Shown here: positions 10,861 through 23,689 of the stretch, one piece after another
How positions within the stretch are numbered: the stretch's first letter is position 1
Layout of the letters: every line of letters starts with the position of its first letter
NCBI GenBank assembly: GCA_921293015.1
Contig: OV121085.1
Location: 14,843,731 to 14,907,730, forward strand
Length of the DNA stretch: 64,000 nt
Source: Phorcus lineatus
Lineage: Eukaryota > Mollusca > Gastropoda > Trochida > Trochidae
Reading direction: 5' to 3'
Notes under the pieces: generated by a model
Told to the model about the DNA's origin: nothing
Databases searched by the model: none
The model's input: only the letters and a program-made list of their open reading frames with translations
Program-made: the position numbers and the translations under genes

Positions 10861-13144
10861 AAATTAATCTTACAGTATCCGAAATGAAGTCTTTCGAAAG
10901 TTTTCTGGGATCAGATTTGGGTATTTATCGATTTAGAATGAAAGTGATTACATTCCTAAATCATGAGTAATGTTTGAAGATAAGTTCTGTACATCAAAAG
11001 TTACTAATTGCTTTTTCCTGTATATCTACTTCGTAAATGAAAGAAAAATCAATTGTGTCTCGATCATAACTTTGAACTTGATGGATAAATGATTTGAGAA
11101 GGATGTCTATCAAATTGATCAGTTTATTTGTGGCACTGCTTGTTTGACGTATTTTGGGATTTCAAAGAGGAAGCAATGAGAAATCAAAACTGACAAAATT
11201 GTGTTTTAAGGACTGCTGTTTGTTGTGCCACAACATAAAATAATAAAAATGTATACCGATCAGTTAACTGTAACATTTTCGGCAACATATATAATGGCCA
11301 TGGTTGAACATCTCCAAAACCTACAGGTTTTATTTTTTCCCTGAAAAATCTCTCATTTGTGGTGAAAAGACAATAAGTAATTTGGTTTTTTTAATTCTCA
11401 TTCAATATTCCTGTGATACAACTTGTTTCATCAAGTTGATAAAAATGATTTCAAAATTAAAGAGACGAGATTCTTGATAACCTAATCTCTTTCATTTTAT
11501 TCGCTAAAATCGGAAAGTAGCACCATCGAGCTTCAGATCTAATAATAAATGGCAGAATGCTCAAGTTAGAAATGGATAAAGGGAAGGTTACTGTAATGCA
11601 AATGATATCTAAACAAAATGTATATCATATGATATTTGCAATGAGATCCACAGGTAGATGAAAGAACTTTTGTTATGCAGCTTTATGTGAAATGCCTATC
11701 TTTACGTCATGTGACAAGAGATCAATTTTCAACATTGAAATATTCATCCAAAATGTCTAACGAATACTCATATCAAGTTCTGTTGAATGTTTTTCTTCTG
11801 TAGTGGAGATATAAAATCTTGGTTGAAAAATGTCATAATGTTTATTCTATGACAAAAAACCGAAGATGACTTTTCGGATGAAGGAGATATGGTAAATTAA
11901 GAAAGAAATCGAATCAATGAATAGAAATGAGAAGGAAATCTCTTCGTTTTTATAATTTTTAAAGAGTATTAGTACAATAAAAACCCTAATGTTACTTCTA
12001 ATTTTATAGCTTACATCATCAAAATTTATCATTTTTTAAACAAAAGGGGATGCCACCAGTCATACTTATGTACTATTAGATCAATACAATAATATTTCAA
12101 AGTCTTGCCATCATTATGATACCAATTCAAGACTTTTTGTTCATGTGAGTACTCGCTATTTCTCCCTCAAACGGAAAATTTGTTTGCGTCTTATTTATGT
12201 AAGAGTTAAGGGCCTTTAAATCATAAATATTAGTAAGTGACAAAATATAATAATATTTGCTTCAGTGCAATGGAAATTAAAATGATGAATTACACATTAT
12301 TAAACGTTTCAAGGTAACGCAGTCCCAGGGTGTCCCTAATTGCATCAAAAACCTTTTACAAACATATGGAAACATTCTTGATAACTAATTTATAATATTT
12401 GGGAGAGAGGGAAGCTGCTTAATAAACGGACTTATGGAACAGAATAAGTTTTGATATTGTTATTTGCTTTCAACGCATTGTTTGGCTTCAAAGGATCTGG
12501 CTTTTTGATCAAGGATTAAAACTGATAAGGTTTTGTGAAGCAAAATGATTTTTTTCTCATCAGTATTCATAGGTTATACTTTCTTTCTAAAGTTACCAAA
12601 TCTCTTTCATTACAGTTAATCTCCGGACTGTTCTTCTTGTAGTCGTAATTATGAAATTTTTCAACACAAGATCAAATATTCAAACAAAAGATAAATATAA
12701 CCCCAAAATCCTTTGACATTTTTAAATTATCTCTTCATGTTGCTACTAAATCTGTTGTTACTTGATATAAAGATGCATATACGATTTTAAAACGTCAAAT
12801 GATCAATGGAAAAATACAGCGACTGAGTAACTAAGCAGCATATCGGGTTTATACTAATAGTTCAGATTTATAGAAATATATATTATACAGGCATCTTTAC
12901 ATCATCTGACAACAGAAACATTTGCGTAGAAGTTTTTACCTAAAATATTCATGTAAAGTTCTTTTGAACTTTTATTTCTGTAATTGGGGAATGTATTCTT
13001 AGTTAGTTGAACAATGTCATAATTGTGATTCTGAAGACGAACGATCCAAGATTTATGATGATAATGGAGCTTTGGTAATTTAAGACAGAAATTTTATCAT
13101 GAATATAAATGAGAATTATTTCAAAAGAAAGTAATTTTGAGCAA

Positions 13145-14444
13145 ATTTGATTTTCACCGGTTTTTACCGTTTCATTTGTCCATCCGGGGAGATTTTGGTT
13201 AACCATGTGAACTTGACCTTAAATTTTTCACAAAACTCTAACTTTGGCAATTACTTTTCACTGAGCAGTTTGCATTGACATTTGAAGTTTTTAACATTGT
13301 GACCTTGACATTGGCGCTGAAACAATTTTGTTAACTCTTTGAACTTGGCCATAGCTTTTGAATGATCAGAAATAACCCATCAAAACTTGACATATGAGGC
13401 ATGAGCTAACATAATATTCATAAATAAGATATTATAATTCTTTACTTTATTACCTTGACCTTGATAGCGTAATAATTTTCTGAAAACATTGGGTTTTTTA
13501 ATTTCCGTCGTTTTCCTTCGAAACTTAATTGATTTACTGGAGCCAAAAGTTCCATTCATATCGGTGTTCAATAATCACATCTTGGTAACAAGTTTCTTTA
13601 ATTTACACCAGCATCATTTTCATCTCAAATTTGTACACAAATGATGTTTAAAGTGCTATAAAAGGTCTAAAAAGCATAAATATTATCAGATTGTTTTTGA
13701 CATCTGTTTTAAACAAATACATGCAGCAAAGTGTAAAACCATTTATGCTTGTTTTTGAGTTTCGGTCTTTTGATTTCACACGCAAATTAGAATGCATATG
13801 CATTTTTAAAAGACTAAACGAAATCTAACAATAGGTTACAAATTTCTCATATAAATGTAAAAGAATGATTTTTTTAATACATTTTTGCATATGAATTTAT
13901 GCTGTGTGAAGTACAAATCCAACTTATATTAATGTCAAATTGACATAACATAGCTTTATATAAAGATGATATGGAAGGGCATTTGAGCTCTTATCTGGAT
14001 ATAAAATGATAACGAACAGACATATCGGGCTACGTTAAATATGCAGAGGAATTTTTCCCACGTTATGTAATGCATACAATGTAATGCATTGGATAATAAA
14101 GGACAAATTGTATACTGACTGTTAAATAGATCTAAATGGCATTTACGTTTATTACAATATATTTGCAATTCTCGACTTAATCAAATCGAAGTACAAGTAC
14201 AAGCTTCCAATACAAGAATATATATTATCTGATGTGTATTATTGAAATACCTAAATTTGGGCATTTTTTTGTTAAACCAGTAGTTATTATGCGATTAAAC
14301 GGGCTACGTACGACACAAAAGACCAGAAATACGTAAGTAATAATTTAATGAAAACTATGAGCCATTGTCTCAGTAGCTTATAGCTCATAATAAGCAATTC
14401 ATCATTCGAAAGATTTTCGTTTATAAGAAGACAAAAAATATCAT
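13145..14444. other. AT-rich stretch with GACCTTGAC-type motif, no gene
   Basis: 13220-13480 holds imperfect copies of a low-complexity phrase built around GACCTTGAC (for example 13303 and 13454), a style common in mollusc repeats. The rest shows nothing recognisable. Confidence 0.45.
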
Positions 14445-14457
14445 ACGTTACATGTAA

Positions 14458-14746
14458 GATGAGGTGAGCTGATACGGGCTTTAACGCCGCTTTCAAGAGT
14501 ATTTCATTTATATCGCGGCCGCTAGTATTATGCAGGGGGAAAGCCAGCAACACAATTGTGCCTTGAGATGAAACTTGCGAGCATCGGCTGGAACCGAACC
14601 ATGGGTGGTACTACCTTGAAAGTCAGTGTAGCATTGCACCCAAACCTGACTCCGTGTAGAACAGTTCTCTACTGCAGTCAGTTGCCGAGACCCTGGCGGG
14701 ATTCCAACCACGGACCTCTTGATCCAAAGCTGAACGCGTTAACCAC
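14458..14746 (-). mobile_element. SINE-A (tRNA-derived), with 13 bp target duplication
   Basis: Minus-strand SINE with the tRNA-like head at the right end, diverged but with the GGTTGGAATCC B-box equivalent, and the GTTAAA tail region at the left. Flanked by ACGTTACATGTAA at 14445-14457 and 14747-14759, a clear 13 bp target-site duplication. Confidence 0.9.
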
Positions 14747-14941
14747 ACGTTACATGTAAAGTGAAGGTATATGTTGGCACGCATGCACAGCTTACATCAG
14801 TCGGTAGCATACTAGTATATTAGTAATGGTTCAAACATGATAGCAAACAAGACGAAACTGCCCCTATTACAGTGAACGCTTTGCGTCTTCTCGAGATCGT
14901 CATACCCAAGATCATTGAAATCGCTAGCCCGTAGCAATCTA

Positions 14942-17900
14942 CATGGTTCTCTTCCGAGACAGAGGTGGATATTAATACTTTCTGACTTACCTCAATTTTT
15001 ATGGTGAAAAAAGGAAAAAACCCTCAGCATTTGGAGTTATACCCAACACAAATGATTGCATTTAAACGTCTCCGCAAGAGGTGAACAAGACACTGAAGTC
15101 TTTGAGGCCTATGGTTCCATTCCGTTTTAGGAATGCATTTGTAGGAAATTCTTTAAGCATACCTTGAAGCATACCTATTAAAGTGTAAACCAGCGACAAA
15201 TTTCAAATATGATAGCTATCTTGGAAGATTCAACCTTCAGTTAACACAAGAGATTTCATTGTAACCATAATATTTGACTGACACTCATGAAGATTACATT
15301 TCCGTCAGAGGACGACCTAAATAAATCCAATCAGCAAAACGCTACAAATAGATACAAGTTTAGGTAAGAAGATCCTGTTAGTCGAGGTGACACAACTTGA
15401 TAGCAATCTGGGATGGACTTCATCAAATATTGTAAAGTGTGTCTACAGTTTACAGACAACTTAAACGTAAAAATGGTCTCATTTTCTCCAATACTGTATA
15501 GAGGAGATTACTTTAAGAAGCTTCAGATATTCATGATATCAAATAATATTTCAACACATAATTCATCAAATTGATCTGGATAAATATATATTATGATGGA
15601 GTGAGTGAGTGAGTTGGGGTTTAACGTGCTTTGAACAATATTTCAGTTATTAAACACGTTATTATGATGGATGTATTTTAAGTTGATTCTCAGATTTCTT
15701 CTGATCTTCATCCACAATCTTTGACTAGTTCTTACATTGTTGGCCCTATTTCATCATTCATTCACCAACTCAATTTTAAAGAATTGAATTCTTGTTTGGC
15801 ATCTTGTCTTATTGAAAAGGTATATTTTATTGCTCTACAGGAAATGTGAATGTGATATCATTTTCAAAAGTGATCACACAATATTTTCAGGAATGTTCAT
15901 AATTAAACTCTTTCAAAAGTTAAGTATAAAGCAAAATAGTTGCTTCTCACAAAAACTTTGGTCATTTGATTTTAAAAGTTCTAATAACGCCATTTTGTTT
16001 GACCTTGTAACCATCCCATTTTCTGAAAAAACATTATCCACGACCATGGTCTTTTCCTAGTCAGTGATGATCATGTAATTCTTGACATATAGACCGTTTG
16101 TGATGGTATGATGTTGTGACTTCATAGCTTTTAACATTGTCATCATAAGTTGTGCCAAAGGAAGCTTTTCTTTACATTAATATCTCAACATTTTTAACTT
16201 ACAAACTTCGTATGGACATTTATATGTCTGTAGTGACTACATAGATATAAAGAAATAAAACACGTTTAGCCATAAAAACCATTTAAAGTTTAAATGTTAG
16301 CCACTCTATTCACATTTAACTACAAAGTCAAAACTTGTTGAAAAAGTAATAAACCTCAAATATCGAATTCAAAATCATGTTGCGCAACATAACACAATAA
16401 AACTAATACCAATCAGTTCACTGTAACAGTTGTAGCATCTTGTAAAGTGACCATTGTTTAAATTTGTTTTATTAATTCCTTGTAAAATAATTAATTAGAG
16501 ATAAACGGGGTCACATATTGGTAATGTAGTTTATCTATTTCTCATCCAATGTACAATTTGTTTCAATTGGTTGATAACAATAATTTTGTTCCAAAATTAA
16601 GTAGAACGGAATTTTGAAAAATACGATGCCATCTCTCAATTACTTCTTGCCATTACTAGAAAAAAATGCACCATCCATCTACAGATCCAGAATTATCATG
16701 CTACAAATAGATATTATTGGAATTGTTAGCACAAACAAAGTTAAGAAATTGCTGTCTTAACGAAATCCAAATTATAGGACATTTGCACTAAGACAGACAG
16801 GCAGATGAACGAACTTTTGTTATGCAGCTGCATGTTAAACACGCTTCTTTACATCATGTGACAAGGTATACAATTGCAATATTTTAGTATTTATCTAAAA
16901 TGTCAAACGAATACTCTATCAAGTTCTGTTGAATCTCTTCCTTCTTTAATGGGGATATAAAATTTTTGTTTGTTGAACAAAGTCATAATTATGATTCTAT
17001 GACAAAAGCACTAGATTACTTTTATGATGAAGGATATTTGGTAATTTTTAAAGAATGTAAATCAGTGAATAGTAATGAGAAGAAAATACGTTCGTTTTTA
17101 CAGAATTCTGGATGTTTGAAATGGAAAGCCTAGGGTTGGAAACTAAATCCGTTTGAATCCTTGAAATAATGTAGCTAGTATCATCCTATCGGTGTTTAAA
17201 TGAAACATACTGACACAATTCATACCTTTGCTTTCTTAGATCATACGTCAGTCTGACAAATTATCCTGTAAGTGTTACCGTCATTATGATATGTGACATC
17301 ATTTAGTATTTGTATCTTTTGTTGTTCATGTGAGCATATTCTCGCTAGTTCTACCCACAAACGCCACCTTTGTTTGCGTCCTATTAAAGACCATAAATCT
17401 GAGTAGGTGACAACATATAATAATACTTGCTGCAGTGCAAGGAATTTTTACAAAATGAATAATTATTCATTAGTAAAGGTGGCACTGATGTCTCATATAT
17501 ATAGAAAAATTAAAAAACACAACTTGAACTAAATAAGTTACCTTTAAGACCAGCGATGCCCTTTAATGTCCAAAAATAACTTTTCAAATATGAAACCATA
17601 TTGGATAATTGAATTATTTTTTAAAAAGGAAGTTGTTTACTGAAAGGATGTATCAAAAAGAGTTTTAATGTCGTTATTTTCTTTTCAACACATTCTTTGA
17701 CCTCAAAGATCCAGGCTTTCTCATTAAAGATCAAAACTGATAAGGTTTTGTGAAGCAATAGGTTTTTATTCTTATCACTATTCAAAGGTTGTACTTTATT
17801 TCTAAAGCCACATTATCTATTTCATCACAATTAATCTCAGGAATGCTCTTCTTGTTGCAAAAATTACGACATCGCCAACCTAAAATCTAATATTCCGTAC

Positions 17901-18310
17901 AATAGATGGAAATAACCTAAGTATATCAAGATTCGTTTGGCATTTGATTCCCATTCTTTCATGTTGTAAACAAATTCTCTGTCATATGATGTAAAGATTC
18001 ATATATGACATATGAAGAATACAATGTAATGATTGAGGGGGAAGTATTATTTATACATGCATCTTTATATCATCTGACAACAGATAAATTTGCGATATAA
18101 AATTATTTATGTATAATGTCAAACGAATAATCATATAAAGTTCTGTTGAATCTTTTTATCTATAACGAGGAAATAGTTCTTAGTTGGTTGAAAAATGCCA
18201 CAATTGTGATTCTACAACCTCAAGATTACTTCTATGACAAAGGAGATTTGGTAATTGTAAAAAGAAAGGAAAGCAATGAATAGAAATGAGAAGAGCATTT
18301 ATTCCTTATT
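14942..18310 (+). repeat. Composite repeat unit, copy 2 (about 3.4 kb, mostly contiguous)
   Basis: The better preserved copy of the composite unit described at 4440-13140. Modules in order: 14942-15165, 15185-15475, 15660-15800, 16100-16380, 16390-16690, 16700-17100, 17330-17460, 17550-18040, 18045-18310. The module at 16840-17100 is itself repeated at 18060-18310 about 1.2 kb later, as is its partner (11690-11990 and 12890-13140) in copy 1. No long open frame or known domain is visible. Confidence 0.7.
15601..15660 (-). mobile_element. Family B tail-only insertion, 60 bp, with 11 bp duplication
   Basis: Only the 3' tail of family B (GTTAAACCCCAACTCAC on the minus strand, with (ACTC)n) is present, flanked by ATTATGATGGA at 15590-15600 and 15661-15671. 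A severely 5'-truncated copy bounded by a target duplication is what target-primed reverse transcription leaves. Confidence 0.85.
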
Positions 18311-18319
18311 ACAGAACTG

Positions 18320-18905
18320 TAGGGCTTTTTCTCTTTCAAGACAACCCTTGGCTTTTGAAACCAAACCATGTTTTACGCCTTGTAATTATTTAGGTTTTAA
18401 TGAATAGAAAAATAATGAATAAATGTGGTAATTACCAACCACCCTAGGCACTGATAGACCGAATGACACCCTTATAAATAATGCTGAATGATGTGTATAA
18501 ATTTTATATTCCTTACGAGTGTCCAAATAAGCACATTTTTATACACTTTATTTCTCTTGCTTCTTTGCGTGCTATTCGTTACAGTAAGCACGTCAAGGCA
18601 TCCTACGGCATGAATCTGACTCCTTCAAAAATTATTTAATATTTGCTGCTATGCAATGAATATTATTAATAATATAATATGACCTATTTTTACTTAAATC
18701 AACTAAATGTTAAACACTAAAATATTGCACATTTTTGAAAGCTCATAGACTAAAAACCATTATTGGACCTAAGTTTCCTTTAAGACCAAAAAGTATTGTA
18801 TTGTCTAAAAATAACTTGTTAAAACATCAAGATATTTTGGATTAATTTAACTATTTGGAGAAGGAAAACTTGCCCATTGGAATTGTGGTAATTTGTTGAT
18901 ACAGA
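18320..18905. repeat. Partial third copy of composite-unit modules
   Basis: 18560-18660 resembles the 12130-12300/17330-17460 module. 18780-18870 resembles 17550-17640, with TAAGACCA and TCTAAAAATAACTT blocks. The copy breaks off at the MITE fragment that follows. Confidence 0.5.
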
Positions 18906-18907
18906 TA

Positions 18908-18988
18908 CAGTTGATACCACGAATATCAAGCCGATCGAGCCGTACGAGGCTTTTGGTTTGAAAGAGATCAGGGTATTAGATGGAGAGT
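18908..18988. mobile_element. Foldback MITE fragment (Mutator-like family)
   Basis: One TIR portion of the MITE family described at 53534, including GAAAGAGATCAGGGTATTAG and a CGTACGAGGCTTTTGG block. Confidence 0.7.
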
Positions 18989-19153
18989 TTATAGTCACTT
19001 TAAGGCAGACATTCCTAAAACATTTATACAATTTCTGGCATTATTGTTACGACATTTCTCCATACTAGAGAGAAATATAATTTTAGTTATTTTCAAGACA
19101 CACAAACACATACACAATAAACATTAATAACACTGTTTCTAACTTACAGTTGC

Positions 19154-20610
19154 ATGGCATCGTCAATAGTCAGTGAACTGATTTCCATAGATGGCTCATT
19201 TCCTAAAGGCAATCCTACCTTCTACATAACCTTTACACTAATGTGCTCAAGTATTGGTGATTACTTCTTGAAGAGTGCTTCCTTACTTAAGTTGACCAGT
19301 ACAATTGACCTACATGTTATCGATCAAACTACAAATTTGTGTTGGATTGCTCCGGAGAGAAAATGCAGATATTTCATTACAGGCAAAGGAGCAAATTTGC
19401 TGTTAATAGTTCAGTCAAGATTTACATAATGACGATAATAGACATATTAATCACAAGTCGAGTCTGCCCGGTTTTTCGTCATCCTGCTTAATCAGCGTAT
19501 AAGAATCCGCTTTCGATCCTTCCTATTACCCAAAACCCTTGTATCACTAGCTATCTAACCAGCCAATGAGACGAATCGCATTCAGCAACAGCGGCACAAG
19601 CCGGATGGCAAATCCGTTGATTTCAAGATAGTAGCTTCACAACATTTCATTAGCTGAAATAATAACAAGTGGACGAAGCCATGAATATCAAGCCGATCCA
19701 ATCAAACGAGGCTTTTGGTCCGGAAGAGATCAGGGTATTAGGAAGGAGCGAGAACGGATCCATATACGCTAATTAAGCAGCATGGTATTTCTTAAGCTGT
19801 GAAAGGAAATCCCAAACATTTTGGCCAATTCCAAGTTTAATGTTCTTGTTCTTAAATTAATAAAAATTGTGTGAATGTTGTTCTGGCAGGTGACACAACA
19901 AAAAAATATCTCTAGTGATGAAGAACCAAATATACTTGGCAACATAGGATAGGCAAAACTCGTAAAATAATGTAAATGTTATTTAAATACAATTCAAAGT
20001 ACGTTTTCAGAGGAGAATATGATTTATGGAACAAAATCAGTATTTACCTCTTCATAATATTATAAATGAGATTGTAGAGACCTAACCGTATTGACATATT
20101 TAAATTTGAATCAGAAAGGAAAATTTGCACTATATATGGACAAAATATATGATGTCAAAAGTTTTACATGAACCACAATTTAGAGTATTCTACAAAGTTT
20201 TATAGAAAAATATTGGAATGTTATCAGTTTTAAACGTTTTCACCATTGAGGGTTTTACAAGAACTGCTCAATACGGCGTGCTTGAAACAGAAGCTATTGA
20301 AAAGTATTGAGTTGATTAACCTCGGTGGGAAGAGAATGAAGAGTCTTGGGAAATATAATCTCAAATCCTTCACACACACTCTTCTCGCCAGGGTAATCAG
20401 TCTTATAGCTTAAAGCAAAGCTAATATTATTAGATAAAGTTCAGTTTACAAGAAATGTCAAGATTAGCTGTTCCTGAATATCTCATTGATCTACGTTGTG
20501 ATCAGATTACATAATGTTTTCGGAGCTCGAAACTTATCACGAGACATCAATCTACCGACTGGTGGTCTCAGCCTGGACATAAAGATTTAATACCATTCTT
20601 CAAATTATTT
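19154..20610. repeat. Second ancient repeat system, block 1
   Basis: 19154-19430 matches 25265-25535 closely enough that both translate to similar open frames (shared TSLLKLT-like and SSIGD segments), but the likeness is at the DNA level and nothing known matches. 19800-20330 matches 25600-26130 (GACCTAACCGTATTGACAT/ATAATCGTATTGACAT and CAAAGTTT blocks). 20397-20600 carries GTTCAGTTTACAAGAAATGT, also at 26603 and 33120. The MITE at 19480-19784 is inserted in it. Confidence 0.6.
19480..19784. mobile_element. Foldback MITE (Mutator-like family) with decayed 9 bp duplication
   Basis: Starts CATCCTGCTTAATCAGCGTA and ends in the inverted counterpart (AAGCAGCATG). Flanks GTTTTTCGT and GTATTTCTT agree at 7 of 9 positions, an aged 9 bp target duplication. 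The body is in the opposite orientation to the copy at 53534. Confidence 0.85.
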
Positions 20611-21215
20611 CTGAATTGGCCTTTATAGGAAATATGGTTCACTTTACATTTGTGAAAAACATTTATCGATGAAATTGTATTTTAAGCTGTTTCTAAAGAT
20701 AGTATCATATATAAATATACATTTAAACACTTTTTCTGTGTGTTTTTACAAAGTTTGATCAGAAAAATTGGAATGTTATCAATATTCAAAATTTTCACTG
20801 ATAGATTTGGAATTGCTAAATATAGTTCCCTAGAAACCGATGTTATTTTTAGTAATCTTTAGGGAACATGATTAATGTCAGCAGAGTATCAAATATATTA
20901 TCAAATCCTTCACGCTTTCTACCTTTGTGATTTTGAAAAATTAATTTCTTGTTTTTTTTATATTGCTTTAGAATAAATTCGAGGAGTGAAAAGAAGAAGA
21001 ATAGAGTGAGACTCGCTTTTCCAATGTTATGTTTGCCCTTCACATTGCTTGTTCTCTATACATTCGCCGGGTAAACAGTCTTCTAGCTTAAAGCAAATTT
21101 CATGTGATTAGAAAAAGTTTTGAGTTTAGTAGACAAAAAATGTCAAGAATATCTGTATCTGATGTACCTCATTAATCTGCGTCGTAACAGTTATAATCCC
21201 GCTCTCTACAGTGTT
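20611..21215. repeat. Second ancient repeat system, internal duplicate
   Basis: 20611-20850 resembles 20090-20330 (ATTGGAATGTTATCA in both). 21070-21210 repeats the landmark TAGCTTAAAGCAAA found at 20407 and 26576. This gives a ~0.67 kb internal duplication. Confidence 0.55.
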
Positions 21216-22250
21216 TTTCACCTTATCAAACTGTTGATTTTGTGAAAATTAAAACGTAATAAAAGAAACTGCTTTTCAGCAAATATCATATAGCCAAAAT
21301 ATAAACGCAAAACTTTTGATGAAATAATTTAAAATAATTTTAAAAAATGAAGGATATGTAGATCAAGGGATGTTATTAAGGCCTTGTGGTTTTCCCTGAT
21401 TTTATAGTAACCATTTCGAAAATAACGAGATCATGAGATGATCACATGTTAAAAATGGTAAAAATGATTATCTTATAAATTGAGGAATACAACCAACGCC
21501 TTCAAAGACCCCTGATCGGAAACATGGCAACCATTACAGAAAGAGAATTAAGTAAGATATCTTTAAAAATATATCCAACTATGCAAAATATGTTCAGAAA
21601 TGGATAATTTATTACTAGAGGTCTCCATGGATTGAAAACGAAGGGCATTATTTGTCATCAGATCATACGATTTTACAAAATAATTATTTACACACAATAG
21701 CTATATACTTGCCAGGAGGGAAACATGATTAGACAGAAGTTACTAGTCAAATTAAAGCCGATATGGGTTCCTGGTCAGCACAGAGCCCAGAATCATTAAA
21801 CAACCACCATTTTGAAGCCCTAGAAATTAAGACGCACACTGTGTATTGTTATACAGTATTATGCAATATAGTAAAGGGAAGATACACACCCCCTCGCCTC
21901 CCTGACCGATTGCTACGCTTACACGATATTGAATCGATTAAAAAATTGTAGCAACATATGCTTGGATGATCACCACTTATATAACCTATCAAATCGTTCA
22001 TGTACTTTCTGAAAATCAACCGAAATACGACTTTGATGCTCCAAGTATTTATCTTGACTACGATGCTTAAAGTAATTATCTCGGAATAATGGCTGCCAGA
22101 CGTTGGAGATGTGTTCAAAGCGATCCCTTCAATTGGTCAAGCTGAGCAACATGGACATGTTTTTTCTTTTCGAGAAACATTTCTTTAAAGAAATGGGGGA
22201 ACTGGGGGTTCTTAGGGGTTGTTTAATGACCCGAGGCCTTTTGCTTGTCA
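21216..22250. other. AT-rich, no gene recognised
   Basis: Several open frames overlap here on both strands (21763-22118), but none resembles a known protein and no splice context supports them. Confidence 0.4.
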
Positions 22251-22254
22251 GTGA

Positions 22255-22510
22255 AATGATTGGTAAGAGATGGTTCATTTCCTGTTTCACTTGCATTTCT
22301 TTAAACTATTCTTTGTCAGAGTCTACCAAGTCAACCAATACAATTGACCCACATGTTAACAATAAGTCAGCGAGAAATTGGGTTCGGACTGTTTCTTGAG
22401 TTGAAAGACAGAGATTAGATTTGTATATCAAGGAGACAATTTGCACTTGCTAACTCAGTCTCCAAGAGCGAAGATTTGGTTACGGTGAGCCCTGATGAGC
22501 AATCTAACTG
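22255..22510. repeat. Second ancient repeat system, block 2
   Basis: Shares GAAAGACAGA, TCAAGGAGACAAT and CTAACTCAG blocks with 34745-34990, and GGTTCATTTCCT and CAATACAATTGACC with 19154-19430, 25265-25535 and 31640-31790. This links the copies at roughly 3.1 kb spacing. Confidence 0.6.
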
Positions 22511-23151
22511 TGAGGGACAGCGTGATCATTACTGTGGTGAATTCCAAGCATTTTCTTCTTCTTACTGAACAAGCATTCCATTCCAGTTTGTCTTTTCAGG
22601 TAGATCAATATAAATGATGATATTAAGAACCTAATCTAGATGAGTAAAAGTTAAGCCACCTTTCTGGGAAGATACTTGAAGGTTTTCTTGTGTCAGATAT
22701 CTAATATAAAATCGAATTTTTCACATTCATAAGAACTCTTTATGGAGGCTGGATATCTTTGTTTGTTAGTTTTATTTCAGCCATATTTGGATAAGTCCAG
22801 CATGATAGCTGTCTTCCTTGGTCGACCTCTAGGATCTAAGCCTATTTTATCTGTAGCAGCTTCCAACGAATTTGAAGGGGAAGGATTTTGAGGTGTTAGT
22901 CAATAAAAACAAAACATCCAACTTCAAATGACACATGGATGGAAAGGTAAACCCTTTGCCTAATTATCCAACTGCTGTCATATCTTAGAAAAAAATCATT
23001 ATCATTCAGCACAATTGAATGAGTCGCTACCCTCCTCATGTTTGACAACATTGTAACACCATTTCGGTAGGGCTTAGCAATGAAATCGCCGCTGATTAAC
23101 AAGAAAATTATATTAAGATGTTCCGTTTTGGTTGATTTAGAAGGCAACTAT
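22511..23151. other. No gene recognised
   Basis: A 37-codon open frame follows a TTTATTTCAG acceptor-like site near 22782 but matches nothing known. Otherwise featureless. Confidence 0.35.
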
Positions 23152-23688
23152 GTAGTAGTTACTTCATCCATAAACGAGAGGTGGATCCAGTTACACCACA
23201 CCTGATCGCTGTTTGATTGACTGAATTCGTCGAGGACGGTAGTAACTAGATCCATCTCGAGTGATTGGATGAAGTAACTGCTTTGTACCACGCCCACATT
23301 GCACGTTGTCAAAATCTGAACGAGATCTGCGCGGGATATTTGAATTTGTAATCATTCAGTTTCACACCGCCACAATGTCGAGTCACGAGTGGGATGACAT
23401 GATTGACGCCGCCACACAAATAATGAAAAATGGATTATCTTTGATAGTTCAATTTGTTTGAATGTGTATGGTGCTCGTTGCCATTAAAACTTGAATTACT
23501 TGTCAAATTTTTAGAAAATTTACATCCTTTCAACTAATTCCTTAAGGGCGTGAACAAAAGGCGTGGCTTGCTAAACTGCAGCGAGCCAATGAGATATCTA
23601 CCTTCAATGGTTACTTCAGTCCGTGGTGTAACTATTAGATACACCACGGCCGACATCAAAGGGACCGACGCGTGGGCATGGTACAATC
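23152..23688 (+). mobile_element. Hairpin-ended non-autonomous element, copy 1
   Basis: Nearly the same sequence as 35857-36445, reversed. It starts GTAGTAGTTACTTCATCC and ends near GGGCATGGTACAAT. Close to the right end is a hairpin with arms CCGTGGTGT and ACACCACGG (about 23620-23650). The left end keeps part of the long hairpin seen whole in copy 2. The termini are not inverted repeats of each other, so it is not an ordinary TIR MITE. It carries a 28-codon open frame (next entry). Superfamily unknown. Confidence 0.75.
23375..23461 (+). CDS. 28-codon open frame inside the hairpin-ended element
   Basis: ATG in the context GCCACAATGT opens MSSHEWDDMIDAATQIMKNG and ends at TGA (23459-23461). 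The second copy (36171 downwards on the minus strand) keeps the same start, length and stop with three amino acid differences. It may be the leftover first exon of the transposase of a full-length relative, or a chance frame preserved because the copies are young. Function unknown. Confidence 0.35.
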   Translation: MSSHEWDDMIDAATQIMKNGLSLIVQFV

Positions 23689-23689
23689 C

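Larger units (their letters stand above)
4440..13140 (+). repeat. Composite repeat unit, copy 1, expanded by insertions
   Basis: This stretch carries, in order, modules that recur contiguously at 14942-18310: 4440-4660; 5405-5770 and again 7265-7500; 7035-7215 and again 7560-7760; 8030-8320; 9450-9960; 11230-11560; 11570-11990; 12130-12300; 12310-12800; 12870-13140. Landmarks include AGTTAACACAAGAGATTT (5460, 7322, 15240), GCCAAAGGAAGCTTTTCTTT (8103, 16154), TTAATCTCCGGACTG (9760, 12619), CATCTGACAACAG and TCAAGTTCTGTTGAAT. The Tc1 and Penelope-like remnants below split the modules. No protein is recognisable in the modules. The remainder is AT-rich with no gene seen. Confidence 0.7.

Noticed and set aside
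22480-22530. CTGATGAG motif considered as a second hammerhead core
   Set aside because: No GAAA core or closing stem follows in the needed position.
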